Below are positions 16,309 through 24,395 of a stretch of 64,000 nucleotides of DNA, piece by piece. Below the pieces are notes generated by a model. That model worked only from the letters and a program-made list of their open reading frames with translations, was not told the origin of the DNA and made no database searches. Origin of the DNA: Rothia sp. P100 (GTDB taxonomy: Bacteria > Actinomycetota > Actinomycetes > Actinomycetales > Micrococcaceae). The stretch spans positions 62,001 to 126,000 of the forward strand of contig NZ_JAMAYG010000003.1 of the NCBI RefSeq assembly GCF_023712425.1, read 5' to 3'. Numbering within the stretch: position 1 is the first letter of the stretch; every line of letters begins with the position of its first letter. The translations under genes were made by a program, and so were the position numbers.

Positions 16309-16330
16309 CTCGAAAACGAACGACTATGAC
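16309..16330 (+). other. Putative resolvase crossover site F
   Basis: Left half CTCGAAAACG (16309-16318), centre AA, right half CGACTATGAC (16321-16330). Each arm matches the consensus at seven or eight of ten positions; it is the weakest dyad of the series. It separates the merA-merB block from the second merA-merR pair. Confidence 0.35.
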
Positions 16331-16378
16331 ACATGCGGCGCGTTCAACGTTTACGGCGCGAGTCTTGACCGGGACTGA

Positions 16379-17773
16379 TCAGGCACAGCAGGAGGTGGGC
16401 ATTTCATTGTGGAAAGTGCCCGCGACTAGGCGTAGGGCTTCGGAAAAGGTCAGGTAGGGCGCCCAGGTGTCGGCGATGTGTCGGGTGGTCATCCCGGCGG
16501 TGATCGCGTAGGTTGCCGGGAGCAGCAGTTCTGCGGCGTGGTCTCCGATGATGCTGATGCCCAGGATTCTGTCGGTTCCCGTTTCGGCAATCATCTTAAT
16601 CGCCCCGCGGGTGTCGTGGTTGACTAGGGCACGTGGGAGATCTTTGAAGCTCAGCACCCGGGATTCACATCGGTGCCCAGCTGCCCGTGCTGCGGCTTCG
16701 GTGAACCCGGCAGTGGCAAGTTGTGGGCGCGAGAAGATGACCGCTGGTAGTCCGGTGTAATCGACTTCTGCGACCGTAGCTCGCGGATCGATCCGCACGG
16801 CATTGGTCGCGGCGGCCTTGCCGGTAGCCGCGGCGACGTAGACGTATTGTGGTGCCGCGGTGACGTCACCGGCAGCAAAGACCTTCTGATTGGTGGTGCG
16901 CTGGTGTTCATCGACGCGGATGAAGCCATCACGATCGGTGGCGATGCCTGCGGCTGCCAGGTTGAGGTAGTCCGTGGAAGGGCGGCGGCCAGTAGCCACC
17001 AGCAGGCGCTCAGCCTGCAGGCTCCGGCCCGACAGAGTGCGCACCTGGATGTGTTCATGCTCTTGGGCAACGCTAGTCGCGTGCTCTTGAACCACCCTGA
17101 TCCCCTCTTGGATCAGGGTGTGGCGGAGGATGGCGGTCATTTCCGGCTCGGCGGTGGGGGCTATCCGCCCGACAATGGTCACCTGTACTCCGAGGCCGGC
17201 GAAGAGTTGGGCTTGTTCGATGCCAATATAGCCGCCGCCGATAATGATCATGGACTCGGGCAGCTCGGTCAGTTCCATAGCCGTGGTCGAGGTCAAATAC
17301 TTCACCTCGCCCAACCCGGTCACATCTTTCGGTCGTGCTGGCACCGCACCAGTGGCCAGCACGATCGAACTAGTCGTGACCGGTTTCCCATCAATCACAA
17401 GGGTGTCGGGATCCCAAAAGGACGCTTCCCCGGAGCAGACCTCGAATCCATGCGCCTCTGCGACATCAGCGTATTTGGTTTCTCGCAGCTGGGTAATCAG
17501 CTGGTCCTTCTGTTCGACTAACGATCCCAGATCCACGCCCATGGCAGCAGTGGGGGCCCCAGGGAAAGGATTCGTCAGGGCGGCTTGCCGGGTGCTAGCA
17601 GCCGCCAGCAGCGTTTTGGACGGAACACATCCGATGTTCACGCAAGTACCGCCAATGGTGCCGCGCTCAACCACCAATACGGTACTGCCAGCCCGCCGGG
17701 CTTCGATGGCGGCTGCCATGCCTGCTCCTCCGGAGCCCACCACCACGAGATCAAATTCGAGATTTCTTTCCAT
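16379..17773 (-). CDS. merA: Mercuric reductase MerA (copy 2)
   Basis: This second 464-residue mercuric reductase also lacks the N-terminal metal-binding domain. It has VGSGGAGMAAA, the redox pair GGTCVNIGC (Cys44, Cys49), GGGYIGIEQAQ, FAAGDVT and the C-terminal PTSCCA (Cys462-463). It is clearly divergent from copy 1 in sequence and in codon choice, so it is a separate acquisition rather than a recent duplication. It is transcribed away from its own merR through a MerR promoter at 17806-17836. The gene is intact. Confidence 0.95.
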   Translation of the reverse strand: MERNLEFDLVVVGSGGAGMAAAIEARRAGSTVLVVERGTIGGTCVNIGCVPSKTLLAAASTRQAALTNPFPGAPTAAMGVDLGSLVEQKDQLITQLRETKYADVAEAHGFEVCSGEASFWDPDTLVIDGKPVTTSSIVLATGAVPARPKDVTGLGEVKYLTSTTAMELTELPESMIIIGGGYIGIEQAQLFAGLGVQVTIVGRIAPTAEPEMTAILRHTLIQEGIRVVQEHATSVAQEHEHIQVRTLSGRSLQAERLLVATGRRPSTDYLNLAAAGIATDRDGFIRVDEHQRTTNQKVFAAGDVTAAPQYVYVAAATGKAAATNAVRIDPRATVAEVDYTGLPAVIFSRPQLATAGFTEAAARAAGHRCESRVLSFKDLPRALVNHDTRGAIKMIAETGTDRILGISIIGDHAAELLLPATYAITAGMTTRHIADTWAPYLTFSEALRLVAGTFHNEMPTSCCA

Positions 17774-17805
17774 CAGGTAGCCTCTTTCTCTGGATTATCC
17801 ACCCA

Positions 17806-17836
17806 GTATGAACCTTCCAGTACACTAGAAGGTCAA
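17806..17836 (-). promoter_or_regulatory. MerR-controlled promoter of merA2
   Basis: On the minus strand: -35 TTGACC (17831-17836), 19-bp spacer holding the dyad ACCTTC...GAAGGT, -10 TCATACT. It matches the merA1 promoter closely and lies between the divergent merA2 and merR2, so one bound MerR can control both. Confidence 0.78.
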
Positions 17837-17867
17837 GTCTGGCGATCCCGAAGGAGTTTTGAGTGCC

Positions 17868-18257
17868 ATGCGAATAGGCGAATTGGCGGAGGCTGCCGGC
17901 ACCACCACAAAAACTTTGCGCTATTACGAATCCATAGGTCTACTCCCACCCCCGAACCGCACCCCAAACGGCTACCGCGACTACCCTGAAAACATACTCT
18001 CTCGACTCGATTTCATCCGCCGAGGCCAACACGCAGGACTATCACTCGCCCACATCGGTGAAATTCTCCGAATTCGCGATAACGGACAGACACCCTGCGC
18101 CCACGTCAGCGCCCTCTTGACCGACCGCCTCACCCAGCTCGATCACCAGATCGCTGTCCTCATGCAGCTGCGCCAGACAGTCACCCAACTCCACGACGCA
18201 AGCCGCCTCGCAGACCCATCAACGTGTCACGCCGATGCCATCTGCAGCAACCTGTGA
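17868..18257 (+). CDS. merR: MerR-family mercury-responsive regulator, second copy
   Basis: This 129-residue MerR protein has an HTH (MRIGELAEAAGTTTKTLRYYE), a dimer helix and three cysteines (TPCAHV, then TCHADAIC with C-x5-C spacing, as in MerR1). I prefer the ATG at 17868, which aligns with MerR1 and follows AAGGAG by 11 bases; an upstream in-frame TTG at 17859 is too close to that sequence. It is divergent from merA2 across the shared operator. It forms a self-contained two-gene resistance unit with that gene. Confidence 0.88.
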   Translation: MRIGELAEAAGTTTKTLRYYESIGLLPPPNRTPNGYRDYPENILSRLDFIRRGQHAGLSLAHIGEILRIRDNGQTPCAHVSALLTDRLTQLDHQIAVLMQLRQTVTQLHDASRLADPSTCHADAICSNL

Positions 18258-18616
18258 CCACCAGAATCCAGGGTCGGTGTCCACCGATATGCGCAGCGGC
18301 CAACATCGGGGTAGCGGCGTAGCAGGAGGACAAGGTGGACAGCCGCTAAGCGGAAGGAACAATCACACTTTTGTATGAATAGCTGCCCTGTACCAGCGGA
18401 CTATCAAGCGGCCCGTCATGAAGCAACGACGCTGTCGGGCAAAAGAAGCGGCCTGAACATATCAAGCCGGGCGATGCGCACGCATGTCCGGATGACTCGA
18501 CTCAGAAAACTCACCTCCACCCTGCCACTTCTGAGGTGAACCAGGACCACCACCGAAAACCGCCAAACGAAACTGCGAAATGCCGCCAAACGAAGTCGAT
18601 AGTTACAATTCTGGGT
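18258..18616 (+). other. No gene recognised; island tail, possible IS remnant
   Basis: This 359-base stretch between merR2 and site G has no convincing coding frame. It contains GC-rich short repeats such as CGCCAAACGAA, occurring twice near 18565-18595 in a shared context. It looks like the non-coding end of a lost insertion element, but no transposase motif or paired terminal repeats are visible. Confidence 0.3.
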
Positions 18617-18749
18617 TGTATCAAAAACGGTTTTTAGGCAGTTTTGACACAACTAGGTTTTGATACAGACTTTTGATACAGGCTATGCCCTGTCCAGGAG
18701 TGGAGGCGGGTGTTAAGCTGAACCTGTATCAAAAACGACCGTTTTAATG
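18617..18749 (+). other. Putative composite serine-resolvase site G (right island boundary)
   Basis: The core has left half ATCAAAAACG (18728-18737), centre AC and right half CGTTTTAATG. Upstream are at least four further half-sites of consensus TGTATCAAAA: 18617-18629 forward, 18641-18652 reverse, 18656-18668 reverse and 18670-18682 reverse. The reverse pair and the core repeat the layout of site A at the same spacing and orientation. Chromosomal pepT begins 26 bases beyond the core. Confidence 0.6.
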
Positions 18750-18774
18750 CACATACTCACCTCAAGGAATCTCT

Positions 18775-19432
18775 ATGGCAACCCGCACCTCATTAGTCAC
18801 CTTTTGCCTAAGAGCCACACTATTGATAAGGCTGGCGTCGCCTCGGTGATGGAAGCCTCCGTGCGCCTCTTGGAATCTGACCGTACCGGTACAGGGGCAG
18901 ACCACGGCGACCTCTACCTTTCGTTCGTACCCGATGAAGAAATCGGTCTGCTGGGTGTACGCACCATGGATATGGCCCGCTTCCCCGTGGACTACGCCTA
19001 CACCCTAGACTCCTGCGAGCTGGGTGAAATAGTGGAGGCAACCTTCAATGCCGCGACCACGAGCGTACCGGCTACGAGGCAAAGAAAGACCTACTGCGTA
19101 GCATCGCGGAGAAGCTAGCTGACACCAACCCGCGTGCCACCATCACACTGGACATCACCGATGTCTACAGCAATATCGAAGACGCAAAAACCCCGGATAA
19201 CCAACAGGCAACCGACCGTCTGCTGGCTACCATGAAAAGCCTAGGTGTAGAGCCCCTCCCGCTGGCCATGCGAGGCGGCACCGACGGCTCTTGGCTCTCA
19301 GCCCAGGGCATTTTCACCCCCAACTTCTTCACCGGCGCCCACAACTTCCATTCCATCTACGAGTTCCTCCCCATGCCCTCTTTCGAGAAAAGCTGCCTCA
19401 TGGTGCAGGAACTCATGAAGCACGAAGGGTAA
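18775..19432 (+). pseudogene. pepT: Peptidase T relic with internal deletions
   Basis: The gene keeps AAGGA and an ATG at 18775 (ATRTSLV), then loses most of its N-terminal region. It resumes with DKAGVASVMEA, FVPDEEIGLLGVRTMD and YTLDSCELGEIV, all typical of the M20 tripeptidase PepT metal centre. Near 19052 the dimerisation domain is missing and the frame shifts. The C-terminal part then continues from YEAKKDLLRSIAEKL through NIEDAKTPDN and GGTDGSWLSAQG to the stop at 19432. At least two deletions and a frameshift make it non-functional. It marks where chromosomal sequence begins at the right end of the island. Confidence 0.85.
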
Positions 19433-19455
19433 ATAAACTGAGAGAATGGGTAACT

Positions 19456-20607
19456 ATGCGCAGAGTTAACCGCCACCTCAAACCCCAGCCCCTCCCCCAG
19501 CGGAACGGCATTGACGCTGTGAGCTTTGTGTTGCCGGACGCCGCCAACCCGGCGGACGACACCTTCGGGGCAGCAACGGTGCTGGATTACCTCGCTGCGC
19601 GTTTCTACCCGCATGCCCGCCCGCTCTTTGAAGAGCGCTTCGAACGTGATGAGGTCAAGGACGCTGAGGGTGGCCCGGTTGCCCCAGATGCTCCCTTGGT
19701 GGGACAGAAGATTTGGTACTACCGGGAGCTAGGGCAAGAGCGCCCGGTACCTTTTGATATGCCGGTGCTTTACGAGGACGAGTGCGTGATAGCGATTGAT
19801 AAGCCCCACTTTTTACCCACCACCCCTAACGGGTCTTTTGTGGCGCATACAGCGCTGGTCAAGCTACGAGTGAGAGAAAATAACCCCCTACTGATCCCTA
19901 TTCACCGGTTGGACCGGGCCACGGCGGGTGTGGTGCTCTTTGCTAAGACGCCGGAGGCCCGTGCGCCTTTCCAGACCATGTTTGAGCGTCGTGCTCTGAG
20001 TAAGACCTACGAGGCTGTCGCCGCTCCTATCCCCGAGCTAGGCGTGGGAGAGAGCATGACGGTGCGCTCCCGCATTGATAATGCCCACGGTCAGTTGCAG
20101 GTGGCACAAACCGGTGTGGATTTCTTGCCGGGGGACGTCCCACCGCTGGCTCCAGAGACCAGGGCGGAGAAACGCAAGCGGCATAGCGCCAACCTCCCCT
20201 TCACCGGCTTGAACGCTGAATCAAAAATTACCTGCCTGGCAACCTACCCGCGGCAGGACGCCGAAGCCTGGCAGCCGTCCTGCAATGTAAGCCAGAACTC
20301 CGCTGGCGTGAAGAAAGAACATGCCCCTGAAATTTTGAGCACCACCGAGCAGCGGGTGCCATCTCAGCTCGCCCACTATCGCCTTGAGCCTCATACCGGT
20401 AAAACCCATCAATTGCGGGTGCACCTAGCGGCGGCTGGCGCCCCCATCATTGGGGATGTCATCTACCCCGAAGTCCTGCCCTCTACAGAAACCGATCCGG
20501 AGCTTCCTTTACAGCTACTTGCCCGATCGCTGAGCTTTACCCACCCCATCACCGGTGAGGCGCTCACTATTAGCAGTAAGCGCCGCCTGACATTAGCGCC
20601 CCACTAG
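19456..20607 (+). CDS. RluA-family RNA pseudouridine synthase
   Basis: This 383-residue protein isomerises uridine in rRNA or tRNA. It shows the family signature IPIHRLDRATAGVVLFAK with catalytic Asp, the earlier IDKPHFLPTTP, and the C-terminal HTGKTHQLRVHLAAAG. Between them is an insert of about 100 residues (roughly 200-300), longer than in most RluA proteins. The start ATG at 19456 is chosen over the in-frame open region upstream, which overlaps the pepT relic. The rRNA target cannot be read from sequence. Confidence 0.88.
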   Translation: MRRVNRHLKPQPLPQRNGIDAVSFVLPDAANPADDTFGAATVLDYLAARFYPHARPLFEERFERDEVKDAEGGPVAPDAPLVGQKIWYYRELGQERPVPFDMPVLYEDECVIAIDKPHFLPTTPNGSFVAHTALVKLRVRENNPLLIPIHRLDRATAGVVLFAKTPEARAPFQTMFERRALSKTYEAVAAPIPELGVGESMTVRSRIDNAHGQLQVAQTGVDFLPGDVPPLAPETRAEKRKRHSANLPFTGLNAESKITCLATYPRQDAEAWQPSCNVSQNSAGVKKEHAPEILSTTEQRVPSQLAHYRLEPHTGKTHQLRVHLAAAGAPIIGDVIYPEVLPSTETDPELPLQLLARSLSFTHPITGEALTISSKRRLTLAPH

Positions 20608-20811
20608 CAACATCCGGCAGACCGTTCTAGGTTTCAGAAGCTCCAGCACCAGCCAGGACCAGAAGATGCCGGCAATCGAGTTGCCCAGCATCGGCAGAGC
20701 TGCGGAGGACAAATACACCCCAACGGTAGAGCGAGCGGTATTGAGCTGAGGTTCCAGTAGGCATATCATCACTTCAACCGCTCCTCCACCGGTTCCAGCG
20801 ACTGATGGCAT
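20593..20811 (-). pseudogene. Possible membrane-transporter fragment
   Basis: The minus strand between two plus-strand genes encodes about 70 residues with a transporter-like look (TVGVYLSSAALPMLGNSIAGIFW, one or two helices), with no clear ribosome-binding site. It could be what is left of an MFS or similar permease, but no family motif is present, so it may be chance. Confidence 0.22.
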
Positions 20812-20885
20812 CTACAGTTACTCTCGCAAGACCCACCGATAGGGTCACGGTAAACTTGACCCCAGCACCCAACCCAAAGGACGCC

Positions 20886-22109
20886 ATGGACGCCACCACA
20901 GATTTTTCAGTAGAAGAGCTTTCAGCACGCGCGGCGCTCGCCGAGCACTCTGTTCTGCGACTTTTTGGTGGCCGGGCACTGAGCATCCCCGGCACCTTTT
21001 TTGGCCGGGTTCAGCACCCCGAAACCCGCACTCGCCGCAAGCGCGCCGCCGAATGGCATTACTGGTGGCAGGCACATCTTATAGATGCACTGGTAGATGC
21101 CGGCTTCCGTGCCCTCACCAGCGGTGATACCGATGCCGCCACTGCACACCTGCGCCGCGGGCGGGCTGTGCTGCGCGGTATTCAGGTGCGCAATTACGGC
21201 ACCTACCCCAACCACTTTTACGACGACATGGCATGGCTAGTGCTGGCTCTAGAGCGCCTCAACCGCCTGGCTCTGGCTGTTGAAGGTAGCGGGGATGCCT
21301 TTGTACAGGACGCCGCTAGCCGTCTCTACCGGGAACTGGATGATGCCTGCACAGATGACCTGGGCGGCGGCGCTTTCTGGTCAAAGGCACGGGACTTCAA
21401 GAACACCCCGGCAACCGCCCCCATCGCCCTTGCTTTTGCCCGCGCCCACCGGCACGAGACCGCCATTAGCCTGCTCAACTGGCTGCATGCCACCCTCTTT
21501 GATGAACAGAGCGGGGTGTACTTAGATGGCCTGCGCATCACCGGCGGTAGCGTCCGCGCTCCCGAAACCCGCCTTGAACGTGCCCACTACACCTACAATC
21601 AGGGCCCAGTGCTGGGTGGCTATCTCACCCTGCTAGACGCCGGCGCCACCGATGGCCTGACGGTTGACCCGATAGAGCACATTGAACAACTGGTGGAGGG
21701 CATCGACGCTCATTTCAGCAAAGACTTCACCACCGCCACCGGCGATACCCTCCGCGTCCTCACCACTCACGGTAACGGGGACGGTGGGCTCTTCACCGGG
21801 ATTCTGGTGCGCTACCTGGCGCAGGTTGCCGCCCACCCCAGCATCCCGGCTACCACCAGAGATAAGGCGCGGGCACTGGTTCTTGCCACCGCCGAGCTCT
21901 TCTGGGCAGGGCGCCGGGAGTATGACCCCGATCTTCCCATGAACGAATTGGGCATCGACCCCAACGAGATTCGCGGGCAGGCTGTAGCCCTCTTCTCGCC
22001 CAGTATCACCCAGCACATTTCAGAGGTCATCAAGCCTGGCCAGCCGGTGGACCTCTCTACCCAGCTCCAGGTCTGGATCACGCTGGAAGCCGCCGCTCGC
22101 GTCCTCTAG
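20886..22109 (+). CDS. GH76 family glycosidase (alpha-1,6-mannanase-like)
   Basis: This 407-residue (alpha/alpha)6-barrel protein resembles glycoside hydrolase family 76. The catalytic Asp pair is visible in NHFYDDMAWLVLAL, and further markers are GGGAFWSKARDFKNTPATAPIAL and HYTYNQGPVLGG. No signal peptide is seen, so a cytoplasmic location or non-classical substrate is likely. I chose the ATG at 20886 because AAAGGA precedes it by 4-5 bases; an in-frame ATG at 20805 lacks such a site. GH76 members hydrolyse alpha-1,6-mannan, but the substrate here is uncertain. Confidence 0.78.
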   Translation: MDATTDFSVEELSARAALAEHSVLRLFGGRALSIPGTFFGRVQHPETRTRRKRAAEWHYWWQAHLIDALVDAGFRALTSGDTDAATAHLRRGRAVLRGIQVRNYGTYPNHFYDDMAWLVLALERLNRLALAVEGSGDAFVQDAASRLYRELDDACTDDLGGGAFWSKARDFKNTPATAPIALAFARAHRHETAISLLNWLHATLFDEQSGVYLDGLRITGGSVRAPETRLERAHYTYNQGPVLGGYLTLLDAGATDGLTVDPIEHIEQLVEGIDAHFSKDFTTATGDTLRVLTTHGNGDGGLFTGILVRYLAQVAAHPSIPATTRDKARALVLATAELFWAGRREYDPDLPMNELGIDPNEIRGQAVALFSPSITQHISEVIKPGQPVDLSTQLQVWITLEAAARVL

Positions 22110-22130
22110 TCCACGCAGTACGGGTACCCG

Positions 22131-22178
22131 CTGTGTGGGGAAAGTACCCACCTCCGAGGTGGATACTTTCTAAACACA
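22131..22178 (+). terminator. Hairpin after the GH76 gene
   Basis: Nested inverted repeats (CTGTGTG...CACAG outside, GAAAGTA...TACTTTC and CCACCTC/GAGGTGG inside) form a long stem 21 bases after the GH76 stop. This is a plausible terminator. Confidence 0.65.
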
Positions 22179-22227
22179 GCAGGTACTGTTGAATCTTTGC
22201 CCTAACATTCTGTGCCCCAAAGGAATT

Positions 22228-23736
22228 ATGCAGTCCCAGAGCCTTACCCCTGAAGAACGCCAGTCTGTTTGGCACACCCTGCGTAACCCCCGCTTGCTGC
22301 TGGTGGAGTTGCTGGCTGGCGTAGTGGTGGCGCTGGCGCTGATCCCTGAAGCACTGGCTTTTGCGGTGGTGGCGGGAGTTGACCCGCGTATGGGGCTTTT
22401 CACCTCGGTAACTATGGCGATCGTTATTGCTATCACCGGCGGACGCCCCGCAATGGTTTCTGGTGCAGCAGGCTCCACTGCCCTCGTGCTGGCGCCGCTG
22501 ACCGCCAGCCACGGGGTGGATTACCTGGTTGCGGCGGTGCTCTTGGGTGGGTTGATGCAGGTTCTCTTCGCGGTTCTTGGTGTTGCTCAGCTGATGCGCT
22601 TTATTCCCCGGCAGGTCATGGTGGGTTTTGTGAACGCCCTGGCCATCCTGATTTTCTCTTCCCAGCTGCCTCAGCTCATAGGAGTACCTTGGGCAGTCTA
22701 TCCCCTGGTAGCCGTGGGTCTACTCATCGTAATCTACCTGCCGAAGCTGACCACCGCCGTCCCCGCGCCCCTGGTTGCCATTGTTCTACTCACCGCTTTC
22801 ACAGTTTTCGCCGGGGTTAGGGTGCCCACCGTGGGTGACCACGGGGCTCTACCTGATTCCTTGCCTGCTTTCTTTATTCCCAATGTCCCCTTCACCGCAG
22901 AAACCCTGCAGATTATCGCGCCGTTTGCGCTGGGGCTTGCCATGGTGGGGCTGGTCGAGTCGCTCATGACCGCCAAGCTGGTAGACGACATCACCGACAC
23001 TCACTCAGATAAAACCCGTGAATCCTGGGGTCAGGGGGTAGCCAACCTGGTGACCGGTCTCTTTGGTGGCATGGGTGGCTGCGCCATGATCGGCCAGACC
23101 ATGATCAACATCAATGGTGCCCGGGCCCGCACTCGCCTATCGGTATTCTTTGGCGGCGTCTTCATCCTGGTACTATCTGTGACCCTGGGCGATATTGTTG
23201 CTCTGATTCCCATGGCTGCTCTCGTGGCACTGATGATCGTGGTCGCAGCAACTACCTTTGACTGGCACTCCATCCGCCCCGCAACCCTGCGCGCCCTCCC
23301 GAAAGCAGAGACCCTGGTCATGGTATCCACTGTGCTGGTGACGGTACTGACCGATAACCTTGCCTACGGTGTGGGGGCCGGTATTTTGCTGGCGATGGCC
23401 TTCTTTGCCCGCCGGGTTGCACGGTTTGTGACTGTTGAGCGCAATTTTGAGGCTAGTAGCGACAGCGGGCAGGACGGCGCCCGTGCGGTTTACCGGGTGG
23501 ACGGCCAGCTCTTCTTTGCCTCATCCAACGATCTCTACACCCTCTTTGAATACGCTGAGGACCCTAACCAGGTAGTTATTGACCTCAGCAGTGCAAACAT
23601 CTGGGATGCCTCTACCGTTTCAGCGCTGGACGCCATCACCGCTAAGTACCAGAAACTGGGCAAGACCGTGACAGTCATTGGGCTGAACACCACCAGTGAA
23701 GATTTACATGGCCGGCTGACCGGCCGGCTGGGCTAA
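22228..23736 (+). CDS. SulP family anion transporter with STAS domain
   Basis: This 502-residue SLC26/SulP membrane protein transports inorganic anions (sulfate, bicarbonate or other). The conserved N-terminal segment VALALIPEALAFAVVAGVDPRMGL, the second signature GLFGGMGGCAMIGQTMIN and about eleven hydrophobic helices are visible. A C-terminal STAS domain follows (about 410-502, VVIDLSSANIWDASTVSALD). The ATG at 22228 has AAAGGA 3-8 bases upstream and is preferred to one 39 bases earlier. Substrate cannot be fixed from sequence. Confidence 0.92.
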   Translation: MQSQSLTPEERQSVWHTLRNPRLLLVELLAGVVVALALIPEALAFAVVAGVDPRMGLFTSVTMAIVIAITGGRPAMVSGAAGSTALVLAPLTASHGVDYLVAAVLLGGLMQVLFAVLGVAQLMRFIPRQVMVGFVNALAILIFSSQLPQLIGVPWAVYPLVAVGLLIVIYLPKLTTAVPAPLVAIVLLTAFTVFAGVRVPTVGDHGALPDSLPAFFIPNVPFTAETLQIIAPFALGLAMVGLVESLMTAKLVDDITDTHSDKTRESWGQGVANLVTGLFGGMGGCAMIGQTMININGARARTRLSVFFGGVFILVLSVTLGDIVALIPMAALVALMIVVAATTFDWHSIRPATLRALPKAETLVMVSTVLVTVLTDNLAYGVGAGILLAMAFFARRVARFVTVERNFEASSDSGQDGARAVYRVDGQLFFASSNDLYTLFEYAEDPNQVVIDLSSANIWDASTVSALDAITAKYQKLGKTVTVIGLNTTSEDLHGRLTGRLG

Positions 23737-23771
23737 CAGTACCGGGCTAGCAAGGTAAGAACTACCAACGG

Positions 23772-23815
23772 GAAAACCCCAGGATCTCACGTGCGAAAGT
23801 GAGCCTGGGGTTTTC
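23772..23815 (+). terminator. Bidirectional terminator between sulP and ohr
   Basis: AAAACCCCAGGATCTCAC, an 8-base loop and its near complement GTGAGCCTGGGGTTTTC form a strong stem flanked by A and T runs on both sides. It can serve the convergent sulP and ohr genes. Confidence 0.88.
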
Positions 23816-23863
23816 TTGCGATACGGTGATTACTTTCCCTGCTGGGGCAGGGAGGAAGAAGTT

Positions 23864-24292
23864 TTAGTCGTCAGTGACGATAACATCCACGGGAATGTTG
23901 CCTCGGGTTGCGTTGGAGTAGGGGCAAACCTGGTGCGCGGCGTCCGCGAGCGCCTGAGCTTCTGCATGCTCCATCTCAGGAATGACGACCTCAAGCACTA
24001 CGGCCAGGCCGAAGCCTTCGCCCTGTTTGCCGATAGAGACCTTGGCACCAACAGCTGAGCCTTCGATGTTCTTCTTCTGCGCACGGGCTACCATCTGGAG
24101 CGCTGAGTGGAAGCAGGCTGCGTAGCCGGCAGCAAAAAGCTGCTCGGGGTTGTTGCCCTTACCGGAGCCGCCCATTTCTTGGGGGACAGCCAGGTTGGCT
24201 TCGAAGCTGCCATCGGCGGTGCGCACGTGTCCGTTGCGCCCTTCGCCCGTGGCGAGGGCTTCGGTGGTGTAGAGAATTTCTAGATTTTCCAT
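23864..24292 (-). CDS. ohr: Organic hydroperoxide reductase Ohr
   Basis: This 142-residue OsmC/Ohr-family peroxidase detoxifies organic hydroperoxides using two Cys residues: Cys60 in AACFHSAL (peroxidatic) and Cys123 in VCPYSNATRGN (resolving). Both surrounding motifs are characteristic of Ohr rather than OsmC. The ATG at 24292 has GGAG 7 bases upstream. It is divergent from ohrR across a clear operator. Repression by OhrR, relieved by oxidation, is expected. Confidence 0.94.
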   Translation of the reverse strand: MENLEILYTTEALATGEGRNGHVRTADGSFEANLAVPQEMGGSGKGNNPEQLFAAGYAACFHSALQMVARAQKKNIEGSAVGAKVSIGKQGEGFGLAVVLEVVIPEMEHAEAQALADAAHQVCPYSNATRGNIPVDVIVTDD

Positions 24293-24323
24293 GCGGTTCT
24301 CCTTCAAAAGAAAATAGTTATTT

Positions 24324-24352
24324 GATTGTACACAATTTAGTTGTATGCAATC
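24324..24352. promoter_or_regulatory. OhrR operator between ohr and ohrR
   Basis: The dyad GATTGTACACAA, 5 bp, TTGTATGCAATC lies between the divergent genes. It matches the TACAATT-AATTGTA type of site known for OhrR proteins. Confidence 0.75.
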
Positions 24353-24395
24353 AATCTGTCTTGCTAAATAATTACGCGCGATCTATGTTAAGGGT

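Noticed and set aside
18416-18652. Minus-strand frame of 78 codons at the island tail
   Set aside because: It has no ribosome-binding site, no recognisable motif, and it runs into the half-sites of site G.
1231-18749. Interpretation of the boundary dyads as Xer dif/pdif sites
   Set aside because: dif sites have two 11-bp arms around a 6-bp centre; these dyads have a 2-bp centre and accessory half-sites, which fits serine resolvases better.
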